A stretch of 20,604 nt of DNA from Rikenellaceae bacterium (GTDB lineage: Bacteria > Bacteroidota > Bacteroidia > Bacteroidales > UBA932): the NCBI GenBank assembly GCA_012800665.1, contig JAAZIW010000236.1:1-20604 (forward strand), given 5' to 3'. The notes under the pieces are model-generated. The model made no database searches, was not told the DNA's origin, and saw only the letters and a list, made by a program, of their open reading frames with translations. How positions within the stretch are numbered: position 1 is the stretch's first letter; the number at the start of each line of letters is the position of its first letter. Both the position numbers and the translations under genes were made by a program. Below are positions 7,467 to 15,921 of the stretch, one piece after another.

Positions 7467-8269
7467 TGAAGAAATTTCTTGCTCAGGCATATATTTGGCT
7501 TCTGCTCATTATCCTCTATGCGCCCATCCTCATCATTGCAATCTTCTCTTTTACAGAAGCTAAGGTATTGGGCAACTGGACAGGATTTTCGGTAAAACTC
7601 TATACCAATCTCTTTTCCGGCGGTGTCTCATCTTCGCTCGGAAAAGCTATAATCAACACCCTGAGCATAGGTGTTTTGGCGGCTGCCATTTCGACGGCCC
7701 TCGGCTCCCTTGCCGCCATAGGCATCTTCAATATGCGCGGACGCGCCCGAAAGGCGATCACCCTGCTCAATGATGTGCCCATGCTCAACCCCGACATAAT
7801 CACCGGCGTTTCGCTGTTCATTCTGTTTGTGGCGCTTGGCATCACTCAGGGCTATGCCACCGTTGTGCTGGCGCATGTTAGTTTCTGCACCCCCTATGTG
7901 GTATTGAGCGTAATGCCCAAGCTCAGGCAGATGAATCCGAATACCTATGAGGCTGCTCTCGACCTCGGAGCCACACCCGGACAGGCCTTGCGGAAGGTCA
8001 TCCTCCCGCAAATCCGACCCGGAGTGGTAAGCGGTTTTATTCTGGCTTTCACTCTTTCCATAGACGACTTTGCAGTAACCCTCTTTACAAAGGGAAACTA
8101 CGGACTCGATAATTTATCCACCTATATCTATGCCGATGCGAGGAAAGGCGGTCTCACGCCCGAACTGCGGCCCCTTATGACCATAATTTTCCTTGTCGTA
8201 CTTGCATTACTGCTTATTATCAATATACGCTCAATGCGAAACAGCAAAACCAAACGAATAAGAATATGA
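7466..8269 (+). CDS. potC: Polyamine ABC importer permease PotC
   Basis: A 267-residue inner-membrane permease, partner of PotB. Predicted helices lie near residues 8-30, 60-87, 109-128, 132-152, 186-207 and 237-254. The EAA loop is EAALDLGATPGQALRKVILP (162-181). The length matches E. coli PotC (264). The ATG overlaps the potB TAA by one base, and the stop overlaps the potD start in an ATGA. The basic C-terminus (RNSKTKRIRI) fits a cytoplasmic end. Confidence 0.92.
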   Translation: MKKFLAQAYIWLLLIILYAPILIIAIFSFTEAKVLGNWTGFSVKLYTNLFSGGVSSSLGKAIINTLSIGVLAAAISTALGSLAAIGIFNMRGRARKAITLLNDVPMLNPDIITGVSLFILFVALGITQGYATVVLAHVSFCTPYVVLSVMPKLRQMNPNTYEAALDLGATPGQALRKVILPQIRPGVVSGFILAFTLSIDDFAVTLFTKGNYGLDNLSTYIYADARKGGLTPELRPLMTIIFLVVLALLLIINIRSMRNSKTKRIRI

Positions 8270-9558
8270 AAAAATTAATCGCTCTTGCCATTGCTTTGCT
8301 GATGGCTTTCAGCGCTATGGCCGCTGACCGCGCCCACACCCTTAAAATCTACAACTGGGCCGATTACATCGATGAAAGTCTGCTGAAAGAATTCAAAGAC
8401 TGGTATAAACAACAGACCGGAGAAGAGGTTGAAATTGTGTACCAACTCTTTGATATCAACGAGGTTATGTTCAGCAAAATTTCTCTTGGCCGGGAAGACT
8501 ACGACCTTGTTTGTCCGAGCGACTACATTATAGAAAAAATGCTGCGCGAAGATCTCCTTCTGCCTATTTCCCGGGACTTCGGCTCTACTCCGGACTATAC
8601 AGTGAATGTATCCCCTTTCATGCACCAAATGATGGCGAACACCGATAGCGGCAACCGCAATGTGGCTGACTATGCTGTAGCCTATATGTGGGGAACGGTG
8701 GGGCTGCTGTATAATACTGCATATATATCCGCAGAAGAGGTAAAGACTTGGGAAGTGCTCCGCAATCCCGATTATGCCGGAAAAATCTATGTGAAGGATG
8801 CCTTCCGCGATGTTTACACTTCCCTATTGATAGGGCTTAAAAAAGATGAAATCGATGCGGGGCTTGTAAGCCGCGATGAGGTGTCGCGCGATACCTCTCC
8901 CGAAAGCATACAATTAGTGGAAGATTGGCTTAATTCTATGAAGGAGGGCGTGCAAGGCTGGGAGGCTGATTTCGGAAAGGAGATGATGACGAAGGAGAAA
9001 GGATGGATAAATTTTTCCTGGAGCGGAGATGCGCAGTGGGCTATAGATGAGGCGGAAAAGGTTGGAGTGAAGCTCGATTTTTCTGTACCGGAGGAAGGCT
9101 CCGTCGTTTGGTATGATGCCTGGGTAATCCCCAAATACGCCGTGAATACCAAAGCCGCAAGCTATTTCATAAACTTTATGTGCATGCCGGAAAATGCGCT
9201 TCGCAATATGGAAGCCATAGGCTATGTTTCTGCAATAGGAGGCCACGAAATTTTAGCCGCCCAGAGCGACAGCACCCTTTGGGAAGCCCAGGATGTTTCT
9301 TACTTCTTCGGTCCTTCAGCTGTGGCCGCCTGCGTAAATCCCGTGCAATATCCTGCTGCAAGAATCATCTCCCGTTGCGGAGTGCTGCACGACACCGGAG
9401 ATCGCACCGAAGACCTTTTAGCCATGTGGACACGTGTGAAAGGCGACAATGCCAGCACCTTCACATTTGTGCTGTTAGGAATTGCCATAGTGGCATTGCT
9501 TGCAGGCTTCTTTGCATCAAAGAATCGCAAAAACTCACGCCGCCGCTCAAAACGCTAA
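8266..9558 (+). CDS. potD: Polyamine-binding protein PotD with C-terminal membrane anchor
   Basis: A 430-residue extracytoplasmic solute-binding protein. It has a signal peptide (1-19, ending SAMA before ADR) with no lipobox Cys. Residues about 24-392 are the PotD/PotF fold: KIYNWADYIDESLL (27-40), the PSDY segment (84-87), DAFRDVY (178-184), and VVWYDAWV (281-288), whose Trp282 and Asp284 match the polyamine-contacting Trp255 and Asp257 of E. coli PotD. The fold normally ends near MWTRVK (387-392). Here it continues into a hydrophobic helix (398-416) and a very basic tail (KNRKNSRRRSKR). I infer that the protein is held in the inner membrane next to PotBC with its tail in the cytoplasm. E. 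coli PotD is 348 residues and free in the periplasm. Substrate (spermidine versus putrescine) cannot be told. The gene overlaps the convergent CDF gene by four bases. Confidence 0.92.
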   Translation: MKKLIALAIALLMAFSAMAADRAHTLKIYNWADYIDESLLKEFKDWYKQQTGEEVEIVYQLFDINEVMFSKISLGREDYDLVCPSDYIIEKMLREDLLLPISRDFGSTPDYTVNVSPFMHQMMANTDSGNRNVADYAVAYMWGTVGLLYNTAYISAEEVKTWEVLRNPDYAGKIYVKDAFRDVYTSLLIGLKKDEIDAGLVSRDEVSRDTSPESIQLVEDWLNSMKEGVQGWEADFGKEMMTKEKGWINFSWSGDAQWAIDEAEKVGVKLDFSVPEEGSVVWYDAWVIPKYAVNTKAASYFINFMCMPENALRNMEAIGYVSAIGGHEILAAQSDSTLWEAQDVSYFFGPSAVAACVNPVQYPAARIISRCGVLHDTGDRTEDLLAMWTRVKGDNASTFTFVLLGIAIVALLAGFFASKNRKNSRRRSKR

Positions 9559-10658
9559 TCGCTGAGGTCAATATCGATATTTACTGAAAAATCGTATTGA
9601 GGCCAGGCTTTCTTCAGAGCCACCAATATTTTCTGATGAAAGGCGCTGCGATCTTTTACAGAAAAGTCGAGCACGGCGTCAAATTGCACCTTCCCGTTTT
9701 TTTCATCCAGGAAGAAAGCATGTATTTCGAGTATCTGAGGATATTTTTCTTTGAACAACTTCAGGATGCCTTCCTTTAATTTAAGGTTGGCCTCATCCAA
9801 TCTTTCAGCATATATTCCCACATACAGATATATGCCATATCCAGCCATGATTTTTTTTCGAATCCTGAGGGACAGCTCGTGAATTTCGCGTGCTGACAAC
9901 TTTTCCGAAATTTCTATATTCACCGCTCCTATCATTCGGCTCGGACCATATATATTAAGGGAAAGGTCATACACTCCGCTGACCTCGGGAAAAGAGATTA
10001 TATCCTCCTTTATGCTGCGGCTTAATGCAGGATCAGGCCTGCGTCCTAATAGATCGCTGATGGTGCCGTTAATCAGTTCTATACCGATTTTAATGATGAG
10101 CAGGGAGATTGCCGCACCTATCCAGCCGTCCAGGTTCAAGCCGAAGACAACGAAAATAAGAGCCGAAATCAGGGTGGCGCTTGTAACGACAGCATCAAAA
10201 AGCGCATCGATGCCGCTGGCAACCAGCGAGCCGCTGTTCAATCTCACGCCTGCTTTTTTCGTATAATGTCCCAGCAGAATCTTTGTCACAACCGCAACAC
10301 CCATTATTATGAAAGCAATAACATCATAGTTGACGGCGCTCGGATGAATGATTTTTCCTATCGCTTTATAGAGGGCCGCCAATCCTGCAGCTAAAATTGT
10401 GAAAGCGATTATAAGAGCGGCAATATATTCATAGCGGCCATGCCCGTAAGGATGGTCTTTGTCCGCCGGTTTCGATGCTAATTTGGTCCCTATGATGGTT
10501 ATGAGGCCGGATAATACATCCGAGAGATTATTGACTGCGTCCAGAACTATGGCGATAGAGCCTGAAATTGCGCCTATGACTGCCTTGAATGCTGCAAGCA
10601 GAACATTTACGCAAATCCCTATCAGGCCAACACGGCCAATCTGCCGCTCACGTTTCAT
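9555..10658 (-). CDS. Cation diffusion facilitator, probably Mn2+ or Fe2+ type, with duplicated C-terminal domain
   Basis: A 367-residue metal/proton antiporter of the inner membrane, predicted to export divalent metal from the cytoplasm. Six helices occupy about residues 8-195, and the family motif DHPYGHGRYE lies at 68-77. In the metal site the usual residues are replaced: helix 2 has DAVNNLSD (Asn43, Asp47) and helix 5 has DALFD (Asp151, Asp155). The resulting N/D/D/D set lacks the His of Zn2+ transporters and resembles Mn2+ exporters such as pneumococcal MntE. Two ferredoxin-like cytoplasmic domains follow (about 210-290 and 305-367), each with the strand-helix-strand layout. That explains the length over YiiP (about 300). 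It lies five bases after the DUF819 gene, probably on the same mRNA. Confidence 0.88.
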   Translation of the reverse strand: MKRERQIGRVGLIGICVNVLLAAFKAVIGAISGSIAIVLDAVNNLSDVLSGLITIIGTKLASKPADKDHPYGHGRYEYIAALIIAFTILAAGLAALYKAIGKIIHPSAVNYDVIAFIIMGVAVVTKILLGHYTKKAGVRLNSGSLVASGIDALFDAVVTSATLISALIFVVFGLNLDGWIGAAISLLIIKIGIELINGTISDLLGRRPDPALSRSIKEDIISFPEVSGVYDLSLNIYGPSRMIGAVNIEISEKLSAREIHELSLRIRKKIMAGYGIYLYVGIYAERLDEANLKLKEGILKLFKEKYPQILEIHAFFLDEKNGKVQFDAVLDFSVKDRSAFHQKILVALKKAWPQYDFSVNIDIDLSD

Positions 10659-10663
10659 TGCTC

Positions 10664-11866
10664 TTATAATAAACTGAGGAGTCTGTACATTATAAATCCG
10701 AGATAATTTCCTGCAGCATAACCTATTATACCTACAGTCAGTCCTATCACGAGCACCCTTTCATTCTTCATCGCTGCTGTCATCATCGGTACAAAGGGAG
10801 GCGAGCAGATATATGCGACAGAGCAAACCACCATAGTGTCAGCATCTATACGGAATATCTTTGCCAAAAGCACATTGAGCAGCAGAGAGCCGAATATCAC
10901 AAGGGTAAGGTAACCGAGCATGTTGAGCCCTCCGCTTATGTCGAGTTTGGTAAGATCGGCCATTGATGCTACTACAATGGAGAAAATGTATATGAAATAC
11001 ATCGCCGTCGGTTCTATATGCTTTTTTGTGCGTAAGGGACGGTAGAAAGATGCTGCAATTCCCAAGGTGGTAAGAGAAAGGATGAAAACAGTCATAAACC
11101 AATCTTTGGCAAGAAATCCCAAAACAGCGGAAATGCCTATTATCACGATTGTCACAAGCAGCGGCAGCCACATCTGTTCGAAATAATTTTTTATAAGTTT
11201 CAAACCTTTAATCTCTTTAGGAGATATTTTTTCGGAAAAGGTGATTGGCGCCGCAGGATTGGCGCTGCTTCCATTGCATTCTTCATTTATCGGAACAGTC
11301 TCACATTCTGACGATATTGCACCGCTTCCGTACGGAAGGAATTTTCTGAATAATCTTATTCCAATAACAATGAGGAAAGTTAAATACAGAAAAGAAATCA
11401 CCATGTCGTAGGAATTCAGGAGGATAAAGGTCTCTTCCGGCACTCCGAGCATAACTTTGATGGCGGCAAGGTTTATCGTGCCTCCGGTATACACTCCTGT
11501 AAGCATGCCTCCAATCTTCGCTCCATCCTGGATTTTGTCCCCGAATATCAAATATCCCACAATTACCGCCACTATCAACGACGCCATACCTGTAATCAAA
11601 GCCATCACCTGATTGCGGGTTTCGCCTTTGCGAAACTTGCAGCCGAAAAGCAGCAGCGGTATGGCAAGCGGCACTGTGGCGCTGCTCAGCACTTCTTGAA
11701 TTTGAGCCTTGGCTGACGGATGCCACACATTGCCAATAATAATGCCCATTATATATAAAATGAGAACAGGACCTATTTTTCCAAGAAAAGAAGACTTGCG
11801 GCAGAGCCAAATGACACCTGCAGGTGCAAGTAGGTAAAGGATAATCAGTAATATATTTTCAAGCAT
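10664..11866 (-). CDS. DUF819 family multi-pass membrane protein
   Basis: A 400-residue inner-membrane protein with about ten to eleven hydrophobic segments. The pattern matches the DUF819 (YjcL-like) family, including the glycine-rich stretch GGMLTGVYTGGTINLAAIKV (118-137), which looks like a pore or ligand-binding segment. A hydrophilic, Glu/Ser/Pro-rich loop near residues 180-215 separates the two halves, each with about five helices; this suggests an inverted-repeat transporter fold. Substrate unknown. It precedes the CDF gene by five bases, which hints at a shared job in ion balance, but that is inference from position only. A Bacteroidetes promoter lies about 60 bases upstream. Confidence 0.8.
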   Translation of the reverse strand: MLENILLIILYLLAPAGVIWLCRKSSFLGKIGPVLILYIMGIIIGNVWHPSAKAQIQEVLSSATVPLAIPLLLFGCKFRKGETRNQVMALITGMASLIVAVIVGYLIFGDKIQDGAKIGGMLTGVYTGGTINLAAIKVMLGVPEETFILLNSYDMVISFLYLTFLIVIGIRLFRKFLPYGSGAISSECETVPINEECNGSSANPAAPITFSEKISPKEIKGLKLIKNYFEQMWLPLLVTIVIIGISAVLGFLAKDWFMTVFILSLTTLGIAASFYRPLRTKKHIEPTAMYFIYIFSIVVASMADLTKLDISGGLNMLGYLTLVIFGSLLLNVLLAKIFRIDADTMVVCSVAYICSPPFVPMMTAAMKNERVLVIGLTVGIIGYAAGNYLGFIMYRLLSLL

Positions 11867-11927
11867 ATTTCTTTAAACTCAAAAACCTTATTTGCAGAGT
11901 GTTTTTCTGCACTAATCAATACAACGG

Positions 11928-11958
11928 CAAATGTAATAAATTTGTGTTGGTAATGAAA
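11928..11958 (-). promoter_or_regulatory. Promoter of the DUF819-CDF unit
   Basis: On the minus strand, TTTC (11955-11958), 19 bases, then TACATTTG (11928-11935). The -7 box matches TAnnTTTG exactly and the -33 has one mismatch. The leader is about 55 bases and holds a small six-base-pair hairpin (TGCAGA/TCTGCA, 11893-11911). Confidence 0.6.
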
Positions 11959-11972
11959 ATTTTGTACTTTTG
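11941..11972 (+). promoter_or_regulatory. Canonical Bacteroidetes promoter of the M23 peptidase gene
   Basis: TTTG (11941-11944), a 20-base spacer, then TACTTTTG (11965-11972): a perfect match to TTTG-N19/21-TAnnTTTG. The start codon is 23 bases after the box. It overlaps the oppositely directed DUF819 promoter. Confidence 0.8.
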
Positions 11973-11995
11973 AAATTATAAGATTTTATATCACG

Positions 11996-13237
11996 ATGCC
12001 TAAGCCAAAACGCTCCCTACTTGGAATTTTACTTATAATAATATCCCTTGTTTCCTGCGGTCCCCGCTCATCAAGAAGAGGTGATGCAGACACCCAAAAA
12101 GATACCATCTATCCTCTTGGTTTTCTTACCGATACCTTCCGCCTGGAAAGCTCGCGTGTGAAAAGCGGCGAAAACTTTGCGGTTCTAATGCGCAGGGTGG
12201 GGCTCGCAAACGACAGCATCTATCCCCTTACAATAGCATCCGACAGCGTTTTCAATGTTTCCCGTATTATAGCAGGACGCCAGGTGGATGCCTATTACAG
12301 CGGAGACACCCTCTCCCCCGTTTTGGAATATATGGTCTATCATAACGACCGCATAAATTCCACCGTCTTCAAATGCAAGGACTCCTTGGCGGCTTGGACG
12401 GTTGCAAAGCAGGTGGATACAGTGCGTAAATACATCGATGTCACCATCCACACATCACTTTGGCAAGACCTTGCAGACAAGGGTGAATCCCCCATTCTGA
12501 TATCCACATTCGAAAGCGTATATGAATGGACAGTGAATTTCTTCGGTCTTCACGAAGGCGACCGTTTCCAGGCCATCTGCCGCGAAAAGGTATGCGAGGG
12601 TGAGGTTATAGATGTTCTTGGCATCGATTTCAGCGTATACAGCCGAGGCGCCGATTCGCTTTATGCCATACGCTTCGACCAAGGGGATAACGGCAATAAA
12701 TACTGGAATCAAAAAGGAGAAAGCATGCGCAAGGCCTTCTTAAAGGCTCCCCTGCAATTCAGCCGGATAAGCTCGCGCTTTACCTATCATCGCAAGCACC
12801 CCATTTACGGGGTTGTGCGTCCGCATACGGGGATAGATTATGCCGCACCTTCCGGCACCCCTGTTCGTGCTCTCGGAGACGGAGTGGTAACAAGGGCAAG
12901 CTGGGATTCCAAAGGCGGAGGCAATTATGTAAGAATCCGCCATAATAATGCTTACGAAACCGGCTATATGCATCTGCGCGGCTATGGCAAAGGGATCAAA
13001 GCCGGAGTGAGGGTGGTTCAGGGACAAATCATCGGCTATGTAGGCAGCACAGGGGCATCCACAGGTCCTCATCTCGATTTCCGTGTATGGAAGAACGGCA
13101 AGCCTATTGATCCGCTCAAACTCAAATCCCCTCCCACTACACCGCTTAAGGCCGAAAATATGCCTGCCTTGGATTCGCTTTTCCGAATGTATAAAGCAGA
13201 ATTGGCGACTCTCGAAAAAGCCGCCGAATTCTTTTAA
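11996..13237 (+). CDS. M23 (LytM-type) metallopeptidase lipoprotein
   Basis: A 413-residue cell-wall hydrolase candidate. The signal peptide ends in a lipobox SLVSC (Cys about 20), so it is a lipoprotein in the envelope. Residues about 30-265 form a family-specific N-terminal region. The M23 domain (about 265-385) shows HTGID (His277, Asp281) as zinc ligands, catalytic-type His326 in YMHL, and His359 in GPHLDF. The second His of the usual HxH motif is Asp361 here, a substitution I believe is common in Bacteroidetes members of the family. The expected reaction is cleavage of peptide cross-links in peptidoglycan. Its stop overlaps that of the convergent lpd gene. Confidence 0.88.
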   Translation: MPKPKRSLLGILLIIISLVSCGPRSSRRGDADTQKDTIYPLGFLTDTFRLESSRVKSGENFAVLMRRVGLANDSIYPLTIASDSVFNVSRIIAGRQVDAYYSGDTLSPVLEYMVYHNDRINSTVFKCKDSLAAWTVAKQVDTVRKYIDVTIHTSLWQDLADKGESPILISTFESVYEWTVNFFGLHEGDRFQAICREKVCEGEVIDVLGIDFSVYSRGADSLYAIRFDQGDNGNKYWNQKGESMRKAFLKAPLQFSRISSRFTYHRKHPIYGVVRPHTGIDYAAPSGTPVRALGDGVVTRASWDSKGGGNYVRIRHNNAYETGYMHLRGYGKGIKAGVRVVQGQIIGYVGSTGASTGPHLDFRVWKNGKPIDPLKLKSPPTTPLKAENMPALDSLFRMYKAELATLEKAAEFF

Positions 13238-14532
13238 AGATTATAAGCCGTCTGAAGCACTTCGCTAAGGGTGGGATGTGCGTGGATAATGTCCCGAGCC
13301 TGAGACAGAGTCGCATCGAAATTCATCAGCACCGCCACTTCGTGGATGAGGTCCGAGGCGTGAGCCCCCATTATATGAGCGCCAAGAATCCGCCCTTCCG
13401 GGCCTTCTGTAAGCACTTTCACATAACCTTCCTGCAGCCCCATACTTACAGCTTTCCCGTTGCCCCCATACATGGCTTTGTGGGCTTTGTATTCTATTCC
13501 CTGCGCCTTGCAATCCTCCTCTGAGAGGCCTACGGAAGCCACTTCCGGAACGGTAAACACAGCTGCCGGGCAAATGTCAAAGCGGATGCCGTCAGTGATG
13601 CCGCATATATCATTAAGAGCTCTCTTTCCGTCAAAAGAAGCATAGTGCGCTAACATTATGCCGCCTGTAATATCGCCGACAGCGTAAATATGCGGAATTG
13701 ATGTGCGTTTGGTTTCGGCATCCACCAATACTCCATATTTAGAGCATTCAATTCCAACATCCTCAAAATTAAGACTCTCTAAATTTGCATGGCGGCCAAC
13801 CGCCATAAGCACTGTGTCTGCATACGAGAAACATTCCTTATCTTCAAGCAGGTATTTGACACTCAAACCGTCTGCAGTTTTGGAAACCTCCACTACTTGC
13901 GCAGAGTTTTCTATGGCTATGCCTCGCTTTTTAAGCGACTGCCTGAGCCTTTTCGCCAAGTCTTCATCGAAACGGGGCAGAATATTCTTAAAATACTCCA
14001 ATACTGTAACTTCACTGCCGAAAGAATTGAATATGCTTGCAAACTCAAGCCCTATTACTCCTCCTCCTATTACACAGAGTCGTTTGGGAACTTGAGTCAG
14101 TTCAAGCAGGCAGGAAGAATCGATGCAAAGCTCGGCTCCTTTAATGGGGAGCGTAGCGTTTACCGAACCTGTAGCAATAATGATTTTATCCGCCGAATAA
14201 GTTTTTTCTCCGACTTTGAACGTATGGGCATCGACAAATTGCGCCCTGCCATACACCACCTCCACTTTTTTCAGCATAGAGGCTATTCCTCCTTGCAGCC
14301 GGCTTATAACCTCGCTTTTGCGCTGCTGGATTGCCTCCATGTTTTTGCCGGAAACCTCCCCTGTGCTGTTTTCAGCAAAATGACAGAAGGTTTTGGTGGG
14401 TATGCAGCCTTCATTGAGACAGGTGCCGCCCAATGGGCTTTCGCTGATAAGCGTAACATCAAGACCTCTCTTTGAGGCCTCAATGGCGGTCTCGTAAGCT
14501 CCCGGACCGCCACCGATTATAATTAATTTCAT
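13234..14532 (-). CDS. lpd: Dihydrolipoyl dehydrogenase, L protein of the glycine cleavage system
   Basis: A 432-residue FAD/NAD flavoenzyme that reoxidises the dihydrolipoyl arm of the H protein and makes NADH, in the cytoplasm. FAD-binding GGGPGAYE (7-14), redox-active disulfide GGTCLNEGCIPTK with Cys38 and Cys43, NAD-binding GGGVIGLEFA, second FAD motif YAVGD, and the C-terminal HPTLSE with the catalytic His419-Glu424 pair are all visible. It is a little shorter than most Lpd proteins (about 460-475). It is the last gene of the operon, overlapping gcvPB by four bases, so it is dedicated to glycine cleavage here though it could also serve 2-oxoacid dehydrogenases. It overlaps the convergent M23 gene by four bases. 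Confidence 0.93.
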   Translation of the reverse strand: MKLIIIGGGPGAYETAIEASKRGLDVTLISESPLGGTCLNEGCIPTKTFCHFAENSTGEVSGKNMEAIQQRKSEVISRLQGGIASMLKKVEVVYGRAQFVDAHTFKVGEKTYSADKIIIATGSVNATLPIKGAELCIDSSCLLELTQVPKRLCVIGGGVIGLEFASIFNSFGSEVTVLEYFKNILPRFDEDLAKRLRQSLKKRGIAIENSAQVVEVSKTADGLSVKYLLEDKECFSYADTVLMAVGRHANLESLNFEDVGIECSKYGVLVDAETKRTSIPHIYAVGDITGGIMLAHYASFDGKRALNDICGITDGIRFDICPAAVFTVPEVASVGLSEEDCKAQGIEYKAHKAMYGGNGKAVSMGLQEGYVKVLTEGPEGRILGAHIMGAHASDLIHEVAVLMNFDATLSQARDIIHAHPTLSEVLQTAYNL

Positions 14533-15920
14533 GCCTTAACAATAGGATTTCTGGCCGCAGTTGTTTCGTCCGGCCTTGATACAGGGGTATTATGCGGTGC
14601 GCTGCGCAGGATATTCGGGTCCTCGGCCGCTTCCTCGGCAATCTTACGCATGACGGCTATAAACTCGTCAAGGGTTTCCTTGCTCTCGGTTTCTGTGGGC
14701 TCTATCATAAGGGCCTGAGAAAAGAGAAGCGGAAAATAGATTGTCGGAGCGTGGAAGCCGTAATCTAATAGACGCTTTGCAATATCGAGGGTTGTAGCAC
14801 CCGGCACATCGTCATGAGCTCCGTCATTTATCAGGCCGTCAAAAACAAACTCGTGCTTGCAGATACTGGGGATAGGCAGTTTATAGCAGTCTTTGAGGCT
14901 TTCTTTTATATAATTGGCGTTCAATGTAGCAAGCGGACCTGCCATCTTTATATTCTCGCGACCGAGCATGAGTATATAGGCATAAGCCTTCATCATTACG
15001 GAATAATTACCGTGGAAGCCGGAAACTACGGGTATATGAAGATACGGCAGTACGCTTTCTGCAACACCCACAGGGCCGCTGCCGGGACCTCCTCCGCCAT
15101 GAGGCGTACTGAAAGTCTTATGCAGATTCAGGTGAAGAATGTCAAAACCCATGTCCCCCGGGCGAACCTTGCCGAGGAGCGGATTCATGTTGGCTCCATC
15201 GTAATAAAGCAAGCCGCCGGAATCGTGCACGAGTTTGGCTATCTCGCCTATTTCGCGTTCGAAAAGCCCCAAGGTATTGGGATTGGTCATCATAATGCCC
15301 GCAATCTCGGCGCCGAGCAGAGGTTTGAGGTCTTCCACATCTACAAGCCCATCGGCACGGGATTTCACCTCCACTATCTCTAAGCCGCAGACAGCGGCGC
15401 TGGCAGGATTGGTGCCATGAGCGCTATCGGGTACGATAACTTTTGTACGGGCGAAGTCATTGCGCGCAAGATGATATTCCCGCATCAGCATAAGACCGGC
15501 AAGTTCGCCATGAGCGCCTGCACAGGGAAGGAAGGTGAAATGCTTGAGACCCGTAATTTCCGCAAGGGTTTTATCCAGACCTTCAATCATCTCAATAGCC
15601 CCTTTCACCGTCTCTCTCGGCTGAAGCGGATGCAGACCGGTAAAAAGCGGATGATTTGCAACTTCCTCGTTGATTTTGGGATTATACTTCATAGTGCAGG
15701 AGCCGAGCGGATAAAAGCCCGTATCCACACCAAAATTCATCTGACTGAGATTTGTATAGTGGCGCACCACATCCGGCTCGCTGACCTCGGGAAGTTCCAA
15801 AGGAGTCTTGCGGGCAAGATTTTCCGGCACTGCGGGAGCGCTTGCAAAAGATTTAGGGAGAGAATAGCCCGAACGGCCTTTGCGTCCGAGTTCGAATATG
15901 AGTTTGTCGTAATATTTCAT
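14529..15920 (-). CDS. gcvPB: Glycine dehydrogenase (decarboxylating) subunit 2, GcvPB
   Basis: A 463-residue PLP-binding half of the split P protein. The PLP lysine is Lys268 in HLNLHKTF, followed by the glycine-rich loop STPHGGGGPGSGPVG. DSAHGTNPASA (165-175) and the TNPNTLG segment (212-218) are typical of the family. With GcvPA it decarboxylates glycine and passes aminomethyl to the lipoyl arm of GcvH. The length is close to the usual 470-490. It starts one base after the GcvPA stop and overlaps lpd, so translation is likely coupled. Confidence 0.94.
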   Translation of the reverse strand: MKYYDKLIFELGRKGRSGYSLPKSFASAPAVPENLARKTPLELPEVSEPDVVRHYTNLSQMNFGVDTGFYPLGSCTMKYNPKINEEVANHPLFTGLHPLQPRETVKGAIEMIEGLDKTLAEITGLKHFTFLPCAGAHGELAGLMLMREYHLARNDFARTKVIVPDSAHGTNPASAAVCGLEIVEVKSRADGLVDVEDLKPLLGAEIAGIMMTNPNTLGLFEREIGEIAKLVHDSGGLLYYDGANMNPLLGKVRPGDMGFDILHLNLHKTFSTPHGGGGPGSGPVGVAESVLPYLHIPVVSGFHGNYSVMMKAYAYILMLGRENIKMAGPLATLNANYIKESLKDCYKLPIPSICKHEFVFDGLINDGAHDDVPGATTLDIAKRLLDYGFHAPTIYFPLLFSQALMIEPTETESKETLDEFIAVMRKIAEEAAEDPNILRSAPHNTPVSRPDETTAARNPIVKA

Positions 15921-15921
15921 G

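Noticed and set aside
9456..9558. PotD C-terminal extension as a Por/type IX or sortase-type sorting signal
   Set aside because: There is no conserved sortase motif and no beta-rich type IX domain; a hydrophobic helix plus Arg/Lys tail fits a simple stop-transfer anchor better, though experiment would decide.
11893..11911. TGCAGA/TCTGCA hairpin in the DUF819 leader as a riboswitch or attenuator
   Set aside because: A single six-base-pair stem with no T-run is too small to support such a call.
13789..14475. 228-codon plus-strand frame opposite lpd
   Set aside because: Lpd is unmistakable on the other strand; the opposite product is Tyr/Phe-rich with no motif or promoter.
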